Positions 45,305 to 56,518 of a stretch of 64,000 nucleotides of DNA are shown here, piece after piece; the stretch's first letter is position 1; the number at the start of each line of letters is the position of its first letter. The notes beneath the pieces were generated by a model. It did no database searches. It had not been told where the DNA came from and saw nothing but the letters and a program-made list of their open reading frames with translations. The translations under genes and the position numbers were made by a program. The stretch is from Paramarasmius palmivorus (lineage: Eukaryota > Basidiomycota > Agaricomycetes > Agaricales > Marasmiaceae): assembly GCA_037176845.1 (NCBI GenBank), contig JAYKXP010000137.1, positions 1 to 64,000 of the forward strand. The letters are read 5' to 3'.

Positions 45305-46746
45305 ATGACACTGACCTTCGAAGTACCCGAAGTCCCTGGTGCAATAGTAGCTTCAACGTTTGTATGTAACCCTTTATCCTGAATGCTCTGCGTATAAATC
45401 GCTCACGAATCTGTTGGTAGGTATCTGCATTGCTCTACGGTATAGCAACTAACAGCATCGCGACTCCAGTCCATGCTGATTTCCCCTCAGGCTTCTATTC
45501 AGTTTTGTTCATTCAATGCATCTACATCCTTTTAAAGCGAAAGCGAGACAAGAATTGGTTACGCATCTCCCTTCTCTCTGCAATTTTTCTTTTCGCAACC
45601 GTCACTGTTGCCATGGGAGTGTCTGTGGCGATTGAGACGGTCGGAGGTCGCTCGAAAGCTTACAATCATCTAATCATGTAAGTGAACATTGCATATACCC
45701 AGCAAATGCGCACTGAGCGAATCATATCAACAGAAACAATGCAACAAGAACTGTCATGCTATTTCTTGCAAAGTAATCTTCTGATAAGTAGAAGAGTATT
45801 CATATCTGACTATGAACTGTCAGCCTCGTCGGAGACGTGATATTAGTGAGTCATAGTGCACCACTTGATATATCCATTCTGTCAACCGACCGAGGATTAG
45901 CTTTGGCGATGTTACGTGGTCTGGGGCCAGAGATACTTGATAATCATTCTTCCGGGGAGCCTTTGTTTCATCAACCACGGTACGTTTGACGCCTCTAACA
46001 GAGTAGTCGGCTACTTACTGATCCTTTCACTAGTGCTTGCATTAGTTGTGATTGCACTCTATCGCAGCGGCTCACAATTCCCAAGCAGTGATATTTCTGA
46101 CGGGTCCATCCGTGAATATCCTTCCAAGACAGGCAACTACATCAATTGCGGGCTGTATCTGGGTACGGCTTTGACAAACACGATCATCACAGCGTTGATT
46201 GGTGTGCCTTACTCCCCTCTTCAAGCTTCTCGTGCTTGACGAACTGTCAGCTATCAGAATCTTCCGCGTGTCGCGTGAATCGGGTACAATTTTAGGGAGA
46301 ACATGGAGGAGACTGTACAATCTTGTTATGTCTATCACGTACGCTCGTGAGCTCTACGGAAGCATAGCCATTGACACAGACTTTAAACAGCATCGAGTCC
46401 GGCATGATATACCCACTCGTACTGTTCATCTTTGCCGCAATAACGGCGGAGGCAATTAGGAGACCCAACATCACGCTGTCAATAGCTGGATCTATCATTC
46501 AACACACGCTCATTCAAGTATTGGTAAGTGTCTTAGCATATATTATTGTCTGTAATTCATCAAGTACCGAGTGATGATCAGGGAATCTCGCAAACCCTTA
46601 TCATCGTCCGTATTGCCTTAGGTCTCAGCTTTACAAAGACAGAAGAGGCGATTTCCATTATACAAGCACAGCAACCTAGATCGACTTCATGGCCGACCGT
46701 TCTTGACGTGTCGCCCAACTCTGGCAGGTCCATAGAAGGCGCGTAG
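45305..46746 (+). CDS. Multi-pass membrane protein, copy 3 of three
   Basis: Exon 1 is 45305-45361 (MTLTFEVPEVPGAIVASTF). A 59-nt intron follows, then an exon from 45421 with FYSVLFIQCIYILLKRKR and LLSAIFLFATVTVAMGVSVAI. Later exons carry LWRCYVVWGQRYLIIILPG, VLALVVIALYRSG, a loop ending GNYINCGLYLGTALTNTIIT, ESGMIYPLVLFIFAAIT and GISQTLIIVRIALGLS. The stop is at 46744-46746. Exon order and motifs match copies 1 and 2, but sequence identity is lower, so this copy diverged earlier. About seven membrane spans are expected, with a hydrophilic C-terminal tail. Function is unknown. It lies on the opposite strand to the other two copies and directly upstream of a PPxY surface gene. Confidence 0.75.
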
Positions 46747-47185
46747 ATTGGGCTTAGTTGCGTGTGGACGGGGGCTAAGGAATGATGTATAACGTTGTAC
46801 AGCTGCTAATACAAATAAAAAATCAGTGAAATTGCTTAGCCGCGCGCGTCAACGGACGACCAGCCCTGTAACCAGTATTCATGTTGAATCCCTTATCCCT
46901 TGCTTCATTCAAAGTCGCAGGTATGTGAAGTAGATCTACTGTAATGTCAAAAGCGGTGTATCTATGCCAGAATGACGGAGATACAGGACTCAAACGTACC
47001 TTTCGATCAGCGAACTTGACTACGAATTGGTGTTCTTTCATCATTCGCTCTATCTCGCTACCTCGCTGTCGATCCTACAACTGAACGGCTAGATGCCCAA
47101 GTCTCGAGTATAAGACCAGGTCAATTGGAACAAGATCAGGGCCTTCTAGCCCACATCAGCACCTCTTTCTATCACAGTTTATCCG
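46747..47185. other. Spacer between two plus-strand membrane genes
   Basis: This spacer holds the 3' end of the membrane gene and the promoter of the next gene. A short minus-strand open frame at 46823-47044 has no supporting features. Confidence 0.4.
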
Positions 47186-48226
47186 ATGCCGTCTGTCCTC
47201 TCGTGAGTAATCGGGCGACTTGAGTCTGGTAACGACCTTACGTATTCCCTCACAGTCTACTCATTTACCTCCAAATGAACGTCTTGCTTGGATGGGCATT
47301 CAGCATCAAGTTATCAGACTCACCAGTAATTGTTGGTCAACCGAGCACATTTCTCTGGAGTTGGAGTGTCACTGATCCTCGTCTCATTGGTGTCGGGATT
47401 CGGGAGAACCGACGACACGATGGTTGTCCTTCGGTCGAATCAGAGCAGCAATTGTACACCTACTTTCAACGGGACGACATAGTAACTTTTGACCTGAAAG
47501 TCATGGATCAAGAACTAGAACCAGATAATACGAGACACGGTTCAGAGAGCTTTGTAGCGAGGCAGCCGGGGTATGCACCACAGATCCTGTTTTTATCGGG
47601 AGATGCTTTTTTTTTTTTTTTGCCTTGCTAGGCCTTTGATTCTATGCGCATACTCATACTACATTCAAGGGTTATTTTCTTTTCATTTCCTTCATCAAAG
47701 TAAATACTGAGCAACGACAACCTTGGTAGCTTGTTCAACGTTACGCAGGTCGGAGCCTCAGAGACATTCAGGGCCACCTTTTTATCCCAAGTTACACCAT
47801 CCGAGGATGAGAGACATGCTGCTGAACGGTTAAGTTGAGCACCTTCATGTCGTCCTGACTGCCACTGAAGTGCCAGTAGACCTTCACGGGCAGTTGTTAT
47901 TGGCTGCTCCATTGGTGGTGGGATCGCGATACTCTTCTCTACTCATTTTTGGATTGATATTTCGCCGAAAGAGGCTTCACCGTGAGATCCAAAGCCCTTT
48001 GATGGCTTTGGAATCAGTAATCGACCCGTACATGGAACGGTTCATCCCCAATTCAGCCACTAAATCAGGCTTAGGGAAGATGAATGGGAATATTCTTCCT
48101 CCACCTCGACAACAGGTAGTCTACCATACTGACGCCTGTGGCTGGGGACCGACGAGGATACAATCTGGGCCTCCTTCGAGTATATTGCATGAGCCACCAG
48201 ACTACGAGATGGTGATGGGAACATGA
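47186..48226 (+). pseudogene. Single-pass surface protein with C-terminal PPxY, copy 2, with a frameshift in the membrane span
   Basis: Exon 1 (47186-47202) and exon 2 (from 47256) join in phase to give a signal peptide, MPSVLSLLIYLQMNVLLGWA. A domain with SPVIVGQPSTFLWSWSVTDP follows, the pattern of Ig-like Kre9/KNH-type outer domains in basidiomycetes (family knowledge). After two more introns the frame reads SRPSRAVVIGCSIGGGIAI, the start of a membrane span like that of the sister genes, and then hits a stop. The rest of the span, the basic anchor (FRRKRLHREI), ACGWGP and the end PPDYEMVM lie in another frame. The switch is equivalent to one extra base near 47940. An unrecognised splice or a sequencing error could also explain it. 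The intron after exon 2 contains a T run and GCCTTGCTA. Confidence 0.6.
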
Positions 48227-49147
48227 TATAGGAGAAAGTTATAGCTTGACCAAGTCGTTTGCCAAGAGCTAAAACATTTAGGATTTACACTTCCTTCTGA
48301 AAATTCATCTAATTTAGCAAACTTGAAGAGGTTGCAAAGAGGCTGACAGAATTGAAGTCTGGGAGAATAGAGCTTCGACGGTTTCGTAAACCAGGCCAAC
48401 ATTCATTGTGCGGCCGAGATCGTAAAGCAGACCTGGCGGGCAAGACTAACGTACTGTTGGTTGATTCAAGGGTGATTACTAATTGAATAACAAGTCGTTC
48501 CACACCACCGTCACTTGCTCTAAGCGACAAGCTCCAGTAAAAGTGAACGAGGCAAGAATAAAATCGATATCTTTCTACTTGCACCTCCTTATGGTGTCCC
48601 CCCAATCAATTGGACGAAACCAGATGCTGGTGGTCTCTCCGTGGGTTCTACCCCTATCACCCTTCCAAATATTCAAGTGCAGACTCGCTCTTGACAAATA
48701 GGACCTGTCCGACTCCTAGATGGCAATGGCTCGGCTGTTGTTCAAATCTGATGGTCTTGTTCACTACTGTACATGCTCGAACTGTTGCTCAAGAAAGCGA
48801 GTCGACAGTCTGTGTTGGCTTTTAGTGTATTACTCCGACTTCCTCAACTAAGGTTCTCGATTTCCCACCATCGCCCCCTCTAATTTGATTTTGATTTGGA
48901 GGTACAAGTTCCTTCCATCGAACTTCGTGCGGCCAGGAGACAATAATTAGGGCTGTGTGAAACTAGTGGAGGATTAATCCCACTAGCTGATATTCCTGTG
49001 TCAAGCCGAGACTTGTTCAAAAAACAAACAAACGATTATTTGAACATCGTAATCTGAGAAAGCGTACAAACACGAGGATGACACGGAGTTATTGGGCAAC
49101 GAATGAAGAAGGCTATGTCTTTTATATTGTTCATACACCGTTCTCGT
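48227..49147. other. No gene recognised
   Basis: This is the spacer between two converging PPxY genes. Short open frames on both strands lack support. Confidence 0.35.
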
Positions 49148-49800
49148 TCACCCCGATCTCACCACATGCTCATATTCTGGTGGTAGATCATTCACGCGGC
49201 CTCGACCTCTGTCATTTCGATGCTCGCGTGCCTTGGTATGCATTGCGCGGCGCGGTTGCTGTGCCCCGAGTGTAATCGGATATGGATCAATTATTTGGTT
49301 CATCGGTGGTCGTCCCGATCGTAGTCGGCGTCTGTATAACACTATGGTGACAACTGTTACAATGAAGAGAATGGATCCGAGTGTTGCACCGATGACTATG
49401 GACGAACGCGAAGCGTTGGGGCTGGTGCTTGTGAAGGAAAAGGTCACTCATCAACCATGATAAGGCACGCTGCATGGCATTACCTTATTTTCCTAGGCTC
49501 TGGCACAGGTGTGCTTAGATACGCTACCGTCGAGGTTGAAAGACTTGGAGTATTAACATGTGTCACGGTATTTGCTTCGGGGGTAAGTAGACCCAAAACA
49601 ATTGAGAGGACTGGTTCGGCTTTTGAAAGGGTCAGTTATGATTCTGCCAGTGACTGAGAGGCAAAATAGGGACTTACCATCCCCATCAGGAATGATAGGT
49701 TGTCTAATCATGACTGCAAACACAGTGTAAATGGTTGGACTGGTTGGATGGCGAGAGGGAATTAGCGATATCTTGAACACATGAGACCGGTATAATATAC
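49148..49800 (-). CDS. Single-pass surface protein with C-terminal PPxY, copy 3 (5' end unresolved)
   Basis: The last exon, 49427-49148, encodes TSPNASRSSIVIGATLGS, a membrane span (SILFIVTVVTIVLY), a basic anchor (RRRLRSGRPP) and a tail ending DLPPEYEHVVRSG. An upstream exon ending at 49494 reads through a Ser/Thr-rich outer part (NTPSLSTSTVAYLSTPVPEP), joined by a GTAATG...CACAAG intron. Further upstream the frames conflict, so the start is not known and the left boundary of the coding part is provisional. The GW-P motif of the sister genes is absent from its shorter tail. A WW-domain-binding surface protein is the likely role, by motif only. Confidence 0.55.
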
Positions 49801-51310
49801 CCTGTAACTATCTCTTATCAAAATTCAAGTTTCAAGGCGAGCTCGGACGAACAAGGGCCTCTTCTCCCGCAAGAACTAGAGTTTGGTTTGCCGGGGGTGA
49901 TTGAGGATGATCGGTCATCGCACTTAAGCTTTGGAATGTGCAGCAACCATTGCCCTCGAACTTCGAGGTGCATTTTGTCCTATGCCATGTTAGTGTCTGT
50001 CCGACTGTGCTCTAGGGTACAGATTGGGTACAATTTCCCATGTACAAGCCTCGTGAGGCCGGGTGAGTGAAAAAAATCAAATTTTCTCTTGGAAGTTTCT
50101 GATCAGAGATTCCTCGCTTAGACATTTTGATTTCGCTTGGAGAACGGGGGAAGCTATCTAAGCCCAATTCTCAGGCATCACCCCATAACATAGAACATAT
50201 ATACAGTAGAATCTCAAGTGAGATGATCATGATTGGCTGCTTTGCCTTGAACCTTGGTTTGTCATGAAAAGGGCCGAGGGACAACAGGGGATAACCGTTG
50301 TCTGGGGTGTAGACGACAAAGGTGCGAAGACAACGTGAGACAGAACATGGGCGTTGCGGAACAAATTGATCAACCCCCGACTAACCCCAGTCTGATCTTG
50401 TTGAAAATTAGTCACATATTCTTCTTGTTGCTCCCTTCTCCGCATGGTCTGCTATGCAAGTTCCAGCCGTAGTAGCTATAGTATGCAGTGGAGAGGAAGA
50501 AAGTCTGATTCGGAGCTCTCTAATCCTATCCGGGATTTCGGGAAATGTACTGTGCTATACCAATGCTTTCGATGCAACGTACAGAGATAATATCGCGATA
50601 AGATTCTGATGCGCTCACGGCTCGACTCATCTTGCCTGTGGCCCTGATGTGCTATGTTTAAAATGGTAGTAAGCCTTGGTTTAGACAATATTGGCGACGT
50701 TCCTTCAGTGCATTAACACATCCAGCATATACCTATTTGATTTGCAATCTGTAGCAGCGACCCGGTTTCCTTGTTTACTATCTCGTCCCACCGTCATTTA
50801 TAGTACATACCTCATTCGTTACTTCCGCTCCTGTTCCTCTTAAAGCTGAGTTTGTATAGCACCATCCCCTGTCATTCACTCTATCATCATTTGGATGTTA
50901 TGTTATATTACCGACACCATAGCTGCGATAAAATTTTTGGAGCGGAATCGGCATCTTACAAAGCTGAGAGTATGCTTATTCCCCGGTATGGCTCGAGCTA
51001 AGACGCATAAATGGGAATAAGCTCCGGCGTCATTACTAGGCCATTATCGTCAGAAAATTTAGAGAGACTGAAGTCGGAGGTTACTATTGTGGTCATTGCC
51101 TCACCAGATCATCATGGCCACCGGGGCTGGAAGGAAGCGGAGATCATGTTCAGAAAAAAGCAATGTACTCCTAAAGGTATGATTTTGTGGAAACAGGTCT
51201 CACGCGACTCGACACTCTTCTTTAACCACTACCTCGCTGGGTAGTTTACTATAAATAACCACACGTGTTCTCTCGTTTGGAAGATATTTTAACACACAAT
51301 CGTCGTCTAA
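49801..51310. other. No gene recognised
   Basis: No coding, RNA or repeat feature could be supported in this stretch. Confidence 0.35.
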
Positions 51311-52343
51311 TTACTTCATCTCCCCAACTTCCTCTTGCTCAGTCTTCCCAGAAACGAAAAGCCAAAGTCCACTGATCACCAACCTGAGTCCACAGGCAAC
51401 ACCCAACGCACCTGCCGATCCAACATGAAACAACAAGATCCTCGCGCTAAACGTCCCGACAAACAAAACAAATGCCGACAACAGCTTATGATCTCTCCTG
51501 GCCACACTTTTACGGAGATGTAATAGGCTGGAGTCTGTTAGAATATCTATCCAAACAATGGTGAAGACGACTAGAACCAAAGTCAGCCTTTTTCCCTTTG
51601 CTAACGCAACAGCAAATACCTACTTGTAGACCCGAAATGCGTACCCAGCTTTTTCGCCTGAACACCCTGAACACCCACGCTAGAGCTCATGAAACCAACT
51701 CCGACAAGTGTCAAAACGTTTGTCCATGCAGGTGACCCGCGATTTGTGGCGATAGCATTAGAATGGGACAGCCAGATGGCTATTGTACCGATAAGCGTAA
51801 GCAGTGTAGAGATTAACGAGCAGAGGACAAGCCAGTAACGCTTGTGTGTCCCAATGATATCGCCGATACGACCAAAGAGGGCTGCGCTGGACATGAAAGC
51901 CAAAAGGGAACATAGAGCTTGTTGCTGGGTTTCAGAGAACGCGTGAGAGAGAGGTTTTGATGAGAGATTGAGTTCAATGAGCTTTGCTAGCGCTATGGCA
52001 AGCTGTGGAGTGATATATGAGCAATGTTGTCGGAAGACGCGTGAAGCTCGGACATACCTGGATAAAGTTTCCGGTTTGAAACCCGCACCAGACGAAGGTG
52101 GCCGAGAATGATATAGCGTCACTGATATTTGGTTAGATCAGTGAGTTTCTTGAATACGGGGAGAGCTTACATGAACCCGGTCATAAAACAGAGCCCTGTC
52201 AATGGCAGGGTGCAGCGTTCAGCGTCGACATTTTCTGTCCACCATGAACGGTAAGATATCTTGAGAGGAGACACAGCGATAGTCCCCTGCTCAGAGTCAG
52301 AGTCCCAAGTGTGTTCGATGAAGCTGCGTATGCTGTTAGACAT
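51311..52343 (-). CDS. DUF1275 (YoaK-like) membrane protein, 291 aa
   Basis: Exons are 52343-52171, 52121-52058, 52002-51624 and 51570-51311. All are GT-AG and phase-consistent, giving 291 residues. Family hallmarks are LPLTGLCFMTGFIDAISFSA, TFVWCGFQTGNFIQLAIALA, SLLAFMSSAALFGRIGDIIG, MSSSVGVQGVQAKKLGTHFG and, near the end, HVGSAGALGVACGLRL. These define DUF1275, a family of six-span membrane proteins found in bacteria and widely in fungi, with no firmly established substrate. The length is normal for fungal members. The start at 52343 (MSNSIRSFIEHTW) lies about 45 residues before the first span and has no longer in-frame alternative that I trust. The exons look intact, so this is one of the most ordinary and probably functional genes of the window. 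Confidence 0.92.
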
Positions 52344-53100
52344 CAGAATCAAATTGTCTTGGACACTGGATGCGAGAGGCGTTCAAATATTTAAGCTGAG
52401 GGGCTCGTGGTCATTTCCGCAGGACTTACGAGACGTTCTAAGATGACGAACACAGTCTTGGTAGGCGTTAGTAATGCAATGACGAAATGAAGGGGAATTG
52501 ACCCACTTCTACGCGACTGAACGTCGGCCTGAAAGAGGATACCGTCCATCAACTGATTCGCTTCACTGACGTTGATGCATCCTTCCTCGTCGGTGATCCA
52601 AGGTATTAGACGTCATCCGGCGTAGTAGTTAAGGATTGACCTAGCGAGCACAGAATTCCTCGCTGTGCAAGAATGATTTGATATAAGGCATTTCCCAGAC
52701 AATGTCTGATGGTAGCGAATTAACCTTGAATCGTGGGATGGATCATCAGAAAGAGATAATGAGGAGGATGCGGTGACGTATTGGTGATTTGAGTGGAGTA
52801 ACAGTCGAGACCGTCGAAGCAGGCAAGCAAGTAGTTCCTGCGCCCGATGTCGAGTCTTGACGTTTACCAGCAAGAGAAGCAACGGTAAATAGCAAGTCAG
52901 ACTGATGCTGCGGGAGTTAGTGTACCAAGGAAAGCTACTTTGACCAAGTGATGAGTTTAGAAGCACTAGGCTGAGTGAGAAGGGAATATACTTGAGCCAC
53001 GCATCCGAGAAGAGAGATGACGCAGAAGGATTCACTCTGTTGTGTCAGATTATACAAAACGGTGCCAGAGTCGACCATCGAGGAGATGGACGTTTGAAGA
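52344..53100. other. Upstream region of the DUF1275 gene
   Basis: This is the probable promoter and leader. A minus-strand open frame at 52613-53035 is Ser/Leu-rich without domain character, and I do not call it. Confidence 0.35.
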
Positions 53101-53111
53101 CAAGCAAGGGC

Positions 53112-53280
53112 AACCCTAACCCTGGCGGTGGCGTGATTTGGTTGAAAATTGATCACGCGACATCTTTTTCAACAACGACGGCGTTCTCCGGGTAGCTGAA
53201 CGTTGTTGATCTTCTCTGGAGTCTTCTTCCTAAGTCCGGTCAACATCAGACGCCTCGAGCGGAGGAAGAGCAACCCTAGT
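53112..53280 (+). repeat. Telomere-like boxes at 53112 and 53271
   Basis: AACCCTAACCCT at 53112-53123 and AACCCTAG at 53272-53279. The upstream AGCGCTGTAACAGG motif is not visible here. Confidence 0.55.
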
Positions 53281-56200
53281 CGACACAAGCACACTGGAAT
53301 AGCGCAAAACAGTCAATCCCTGCTCCTCGCTTTCTACCATCGATCTTCTCCTATCACCGCTCTTTTATACCTACAACTTTCGCGTTTGCAAAACTCCATC
53401 TTCCGCCAATACGTTCGCGTGATCTTTCAGGCTCGGCCTCTTCGCTATCAGCGCATGTTAAATTCATGTGTTTGTATGGAGAAATTTCCAATGAAATGCG
53501 GTTAACAGACGCATTCTGCATCCAGCTCTTACGATACATGTAATAGCTCCCTAGACGAGACGTCTAGGTATGGTAGCTGAGAGCCTTAGTTCACCCTCGA
53601 CCTGGACACAAAGAGGTTTGATAACAACGTAGGTACAAGTACTGGGCAAAATAAGACTAACGAAGGTAAAGAAATGAGCTTGTTTATATAGTGATGGTCC
53701 GGGTAAACGGGTAATGGGAGACCGGAGATTGTAAGGGATGCATAAATGTTGAGAAGCTAGCGTAGGTGTTACAATACAGCAGCAATGATAAGCAATCGAA
53801 GCAGGATAGGGAATACTTTTTGATGATCATGATGTTCTTCGCGTCTTGAGCCTTGAAAACTTTGGGACCTCGGACTTTTAATACCATAATGGGTGTAGTA
53901 ACGCTTTGACCTACGTCCTCGCCGATGTAACAAGAGCACGTTACACGTGGAACCACTCTTCGCAGGGTCTGTTAGCCATTGATTCGAGGAATATCGAAGT
54001 CTACGATGCGATCAAATACGAGGCCGCCGAAGTGATGAATACATACATATCTTCATCAAGTGAGTAAAGTAGTCGAGCAAGGACCTCATATGATTAGATC
54101 CGCGAGTTTGATGAGCACAACAGGGGAAGCAGCATATGTGCTGTCGTCAGAGGATTCGGAGTGATTGCGGCCGGTTGGTCTGAACGGAGCAGAACACGCA
54201 CCTAAAGGATAGATGCGCCATCTGCATGTCGCTTCATCGCTATAACGGGAGAACATGGGCATCGCCGGGCAGCCTTAACCCTTGATCGATTGGAAACTGT
54301 TTCGGCGATCTGACCGTTTGACATTTAACAGGCACGCGACATCTGGCTCGATATCCGGTAACTTACTTTCCAAGCTACGATGATCTACACGGCAGCATCA
54401 TGTTGGGAAGCCATCACAGCGCTGCTTCCTAGATCCATCCTTGGCGGTATGTTCTAGCGTCTGTTTTGCCTCATGGTAGACCACAAGATGTTGTGTGGTG
54501 AAAATGCGGACATAAGAATCACATCGACATCATTGATCGTCGCTGTAAGACTCTCGGCGAGGAAGGCGAGCTCAAATGAACGAAGGCGGACATGAAGACG
54601 GGAAAGCGCCAAGACGTACGATTGCTGGGGAAGATCATGATGACGCAAGAGGAACACAAAATATGCTTTGATGGAATACAACGAATGAGCCTCCCCAACA
54701 CCAAAAACGCGTGTCTTGACATCAAAGTGTCACTGTCAATGGATGCAGGTATCTCCGACAGTATGGGTCAACCGTTTCATCTCTTACACTCCTTAGGTGG
54801 TAGAACGGAAAGTAATACTGCATCACGAACACCCCTCCGACCTTGATCCATAGCATCGAAATCGTTATCGAAATACAGATATATCGCGCCGAGGCAGAAA
54901 AAGCACGGGTACCTGCTGTCTTTTTGACACGAAGGAAGGCGAGTAACAATAAGCAAAGGATGCCGAAAAGACCGAGGCACACTTGACGGAGGAATATAGC
55001 GAATGATCCTCGTTCCCAAAGGTAGCACTCCACCGTTGATAGTTCCTGTCGACGGACGAGGCCCCGGCAGGGTGGCCACCGAGAGAGCTTGCCTAGCACC
55101 GGAAACGCGTGTCTTAACACCAGACTATGAATAATGGGCACCGGAGCATAACCCAAGCGTTCCATCCGACGTTCTCTGATCAAAGGGATCGGATTCGTTA
55201 TCGTGATCGCGCTAAGACAGAAAGAGAACGGGTAACCGCTACCTTTTTCACCCAAGGAAGGCAAGGAGCAATCAGCAGAGGACGGTGAAAAGACCGAGGC
55301 ACACAAACTTCAGAATATCGATATCGTGTATGGTGTTCGAAGAAAGGAGGTGGAACGTCGAAGCCGAAGGGACGGACCACAACACCATGCTGTAAGTGAG
55401 AAAGTATGAAAGGTGATCTGAGAAACGAAACGAATGAGCACCGGACAAGAACTAGAGTTACGAATATACTCACGAAAGAGAAATATCCTCCTCTAACACC
55501 CCTTCATTCGTATCCACTCCGGAAACCCGAATCCATACGTTGAACTCATATCTACCGCCACCGACACGTGGTAAGAAGGTACGGGCATTGTGGCGAACGC
55601 CCGACTTCCTTCCCGGGGTGAACAGCCCAAGCACGTTTCGCCCTGCGGCATAACTACCACCAGTTCCGACACAATAACAGGAGCATGTTCGTATCCTCCT
55701 TCAACGAGCGAACCCATTTCCCAGGGCTGATTATCTGGATAACACCGCTGGACCTCCTGGTATATCCCAGAGTATGCATCCAAAACACGCATGTCTATCC
55801 GCTACTTGATGTAACACCTTTTTAGTCCGAAGCGAAGGCTTGAGAACGGCAAGGGGTAGGTGCTGACGTCCACGTAGCATGCAATGAGAACAAGGACGAA
55901 TAGACGGCCACAACACCATGCTATAGGTGAGAAGGTATGAAAGGTAACCTGAGGAGTGAAAACGAATGAACAATGGATAAGAAAAGGAAGCATCAATATA
56001 CTCACGAAACGAAATTTTCTCTCACGCCGCCTACATTCATATCCCATCCACCAATCTGAACCTGAAGCCATACATCCAAACAACATCTCTTCCTCATATC
56101 CACCACCACCGCCACCCACACGAGTTAAGGTACGGGTATTACGGCGAACACCCGACTTCCTTCCCAGGGTGAAAGCGAAGCCCTTTCTATACGTCGGAGA

Positions 56201-56400
56201 TCCCAGCCCCTTCGTCATAACAGCCACCACCATCACGATAACGGGAACTTGCGTGCTCGTAGCCTCCTTCAACGAGGGCCTCTTTGCTATCAGCTCACAT
56301 TCAATCATGTGTTTGTATGGAGCAATTTCCAGCAATACGCGATTAATAGCCGCATTCTGCACCTTCTGCTTTCCACCTTCCAGCTCTTAGAAAGATTCTG
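53281..56400 (-). pseudogene. Decayed minus-strand repeat family (second family), copies at 53.4-56.4 kb
   Basis: Positions 53430-53520 match 56270-56370 (ATTCATGTGTTTGTATGGAG, CGCATTCTGCA). Positions 55310-55470 and 55880-56010 share ACAACACCATGCT(G/A)TA and an intron-like GTGAGTATATT on the minus strand. Coding-like pieces on the minus strand include YEHAPVIV and VVVMPQGETCLGCSPRE at 55740-55600. No complete model joins them, and frames differ between copies. Confidence 0.4.
53920..54980. repeat. Diverged duplicate of about 58345-59560
   Basis: Collinear blocks include GACCTACGT(C/A)CTCGCC, TACGAGGCCGCCGAAGTGA, ATCACAGCGCTGCTTCCTA, GACATAAGAATCACATCGACAT and GAGGAAGGCGAG. The spacing differs by indels. 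Confidence 0.7.
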
Positions 56401-56518
56401 AAGCTTTTGACATAGGTATATCCATCCCGTTTGTTACTTCAAGTGATTTGCGCTACACGTTGAAAACGTAAAAGTGATGAGGAAAGTAGGAAGAGTACAT
56501 TGTTCTCTGTAACGAGGC

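Noticed and set aside
46823..47044. 73-codon minus-strand frame between two membrane genes
   Set aside because: No supporting motif, duplicate or splice context; it lies in the presumed terminator and promoter region.
52613..53035. 140-codon minus-strand open frame upstream of DUF1275
   Set aside because: Low-complexity Ser/Leu-rich translation, no splice continuation into the DUF1275 exons, and no family resemblance.
55802..56362. 187-codon minus-strand frame as an intact gene
   Set aside because: It merges segments that are in different frames or intronic in the parallel copies at 53.4 and 59.6 kb; better read as a decayed copy.
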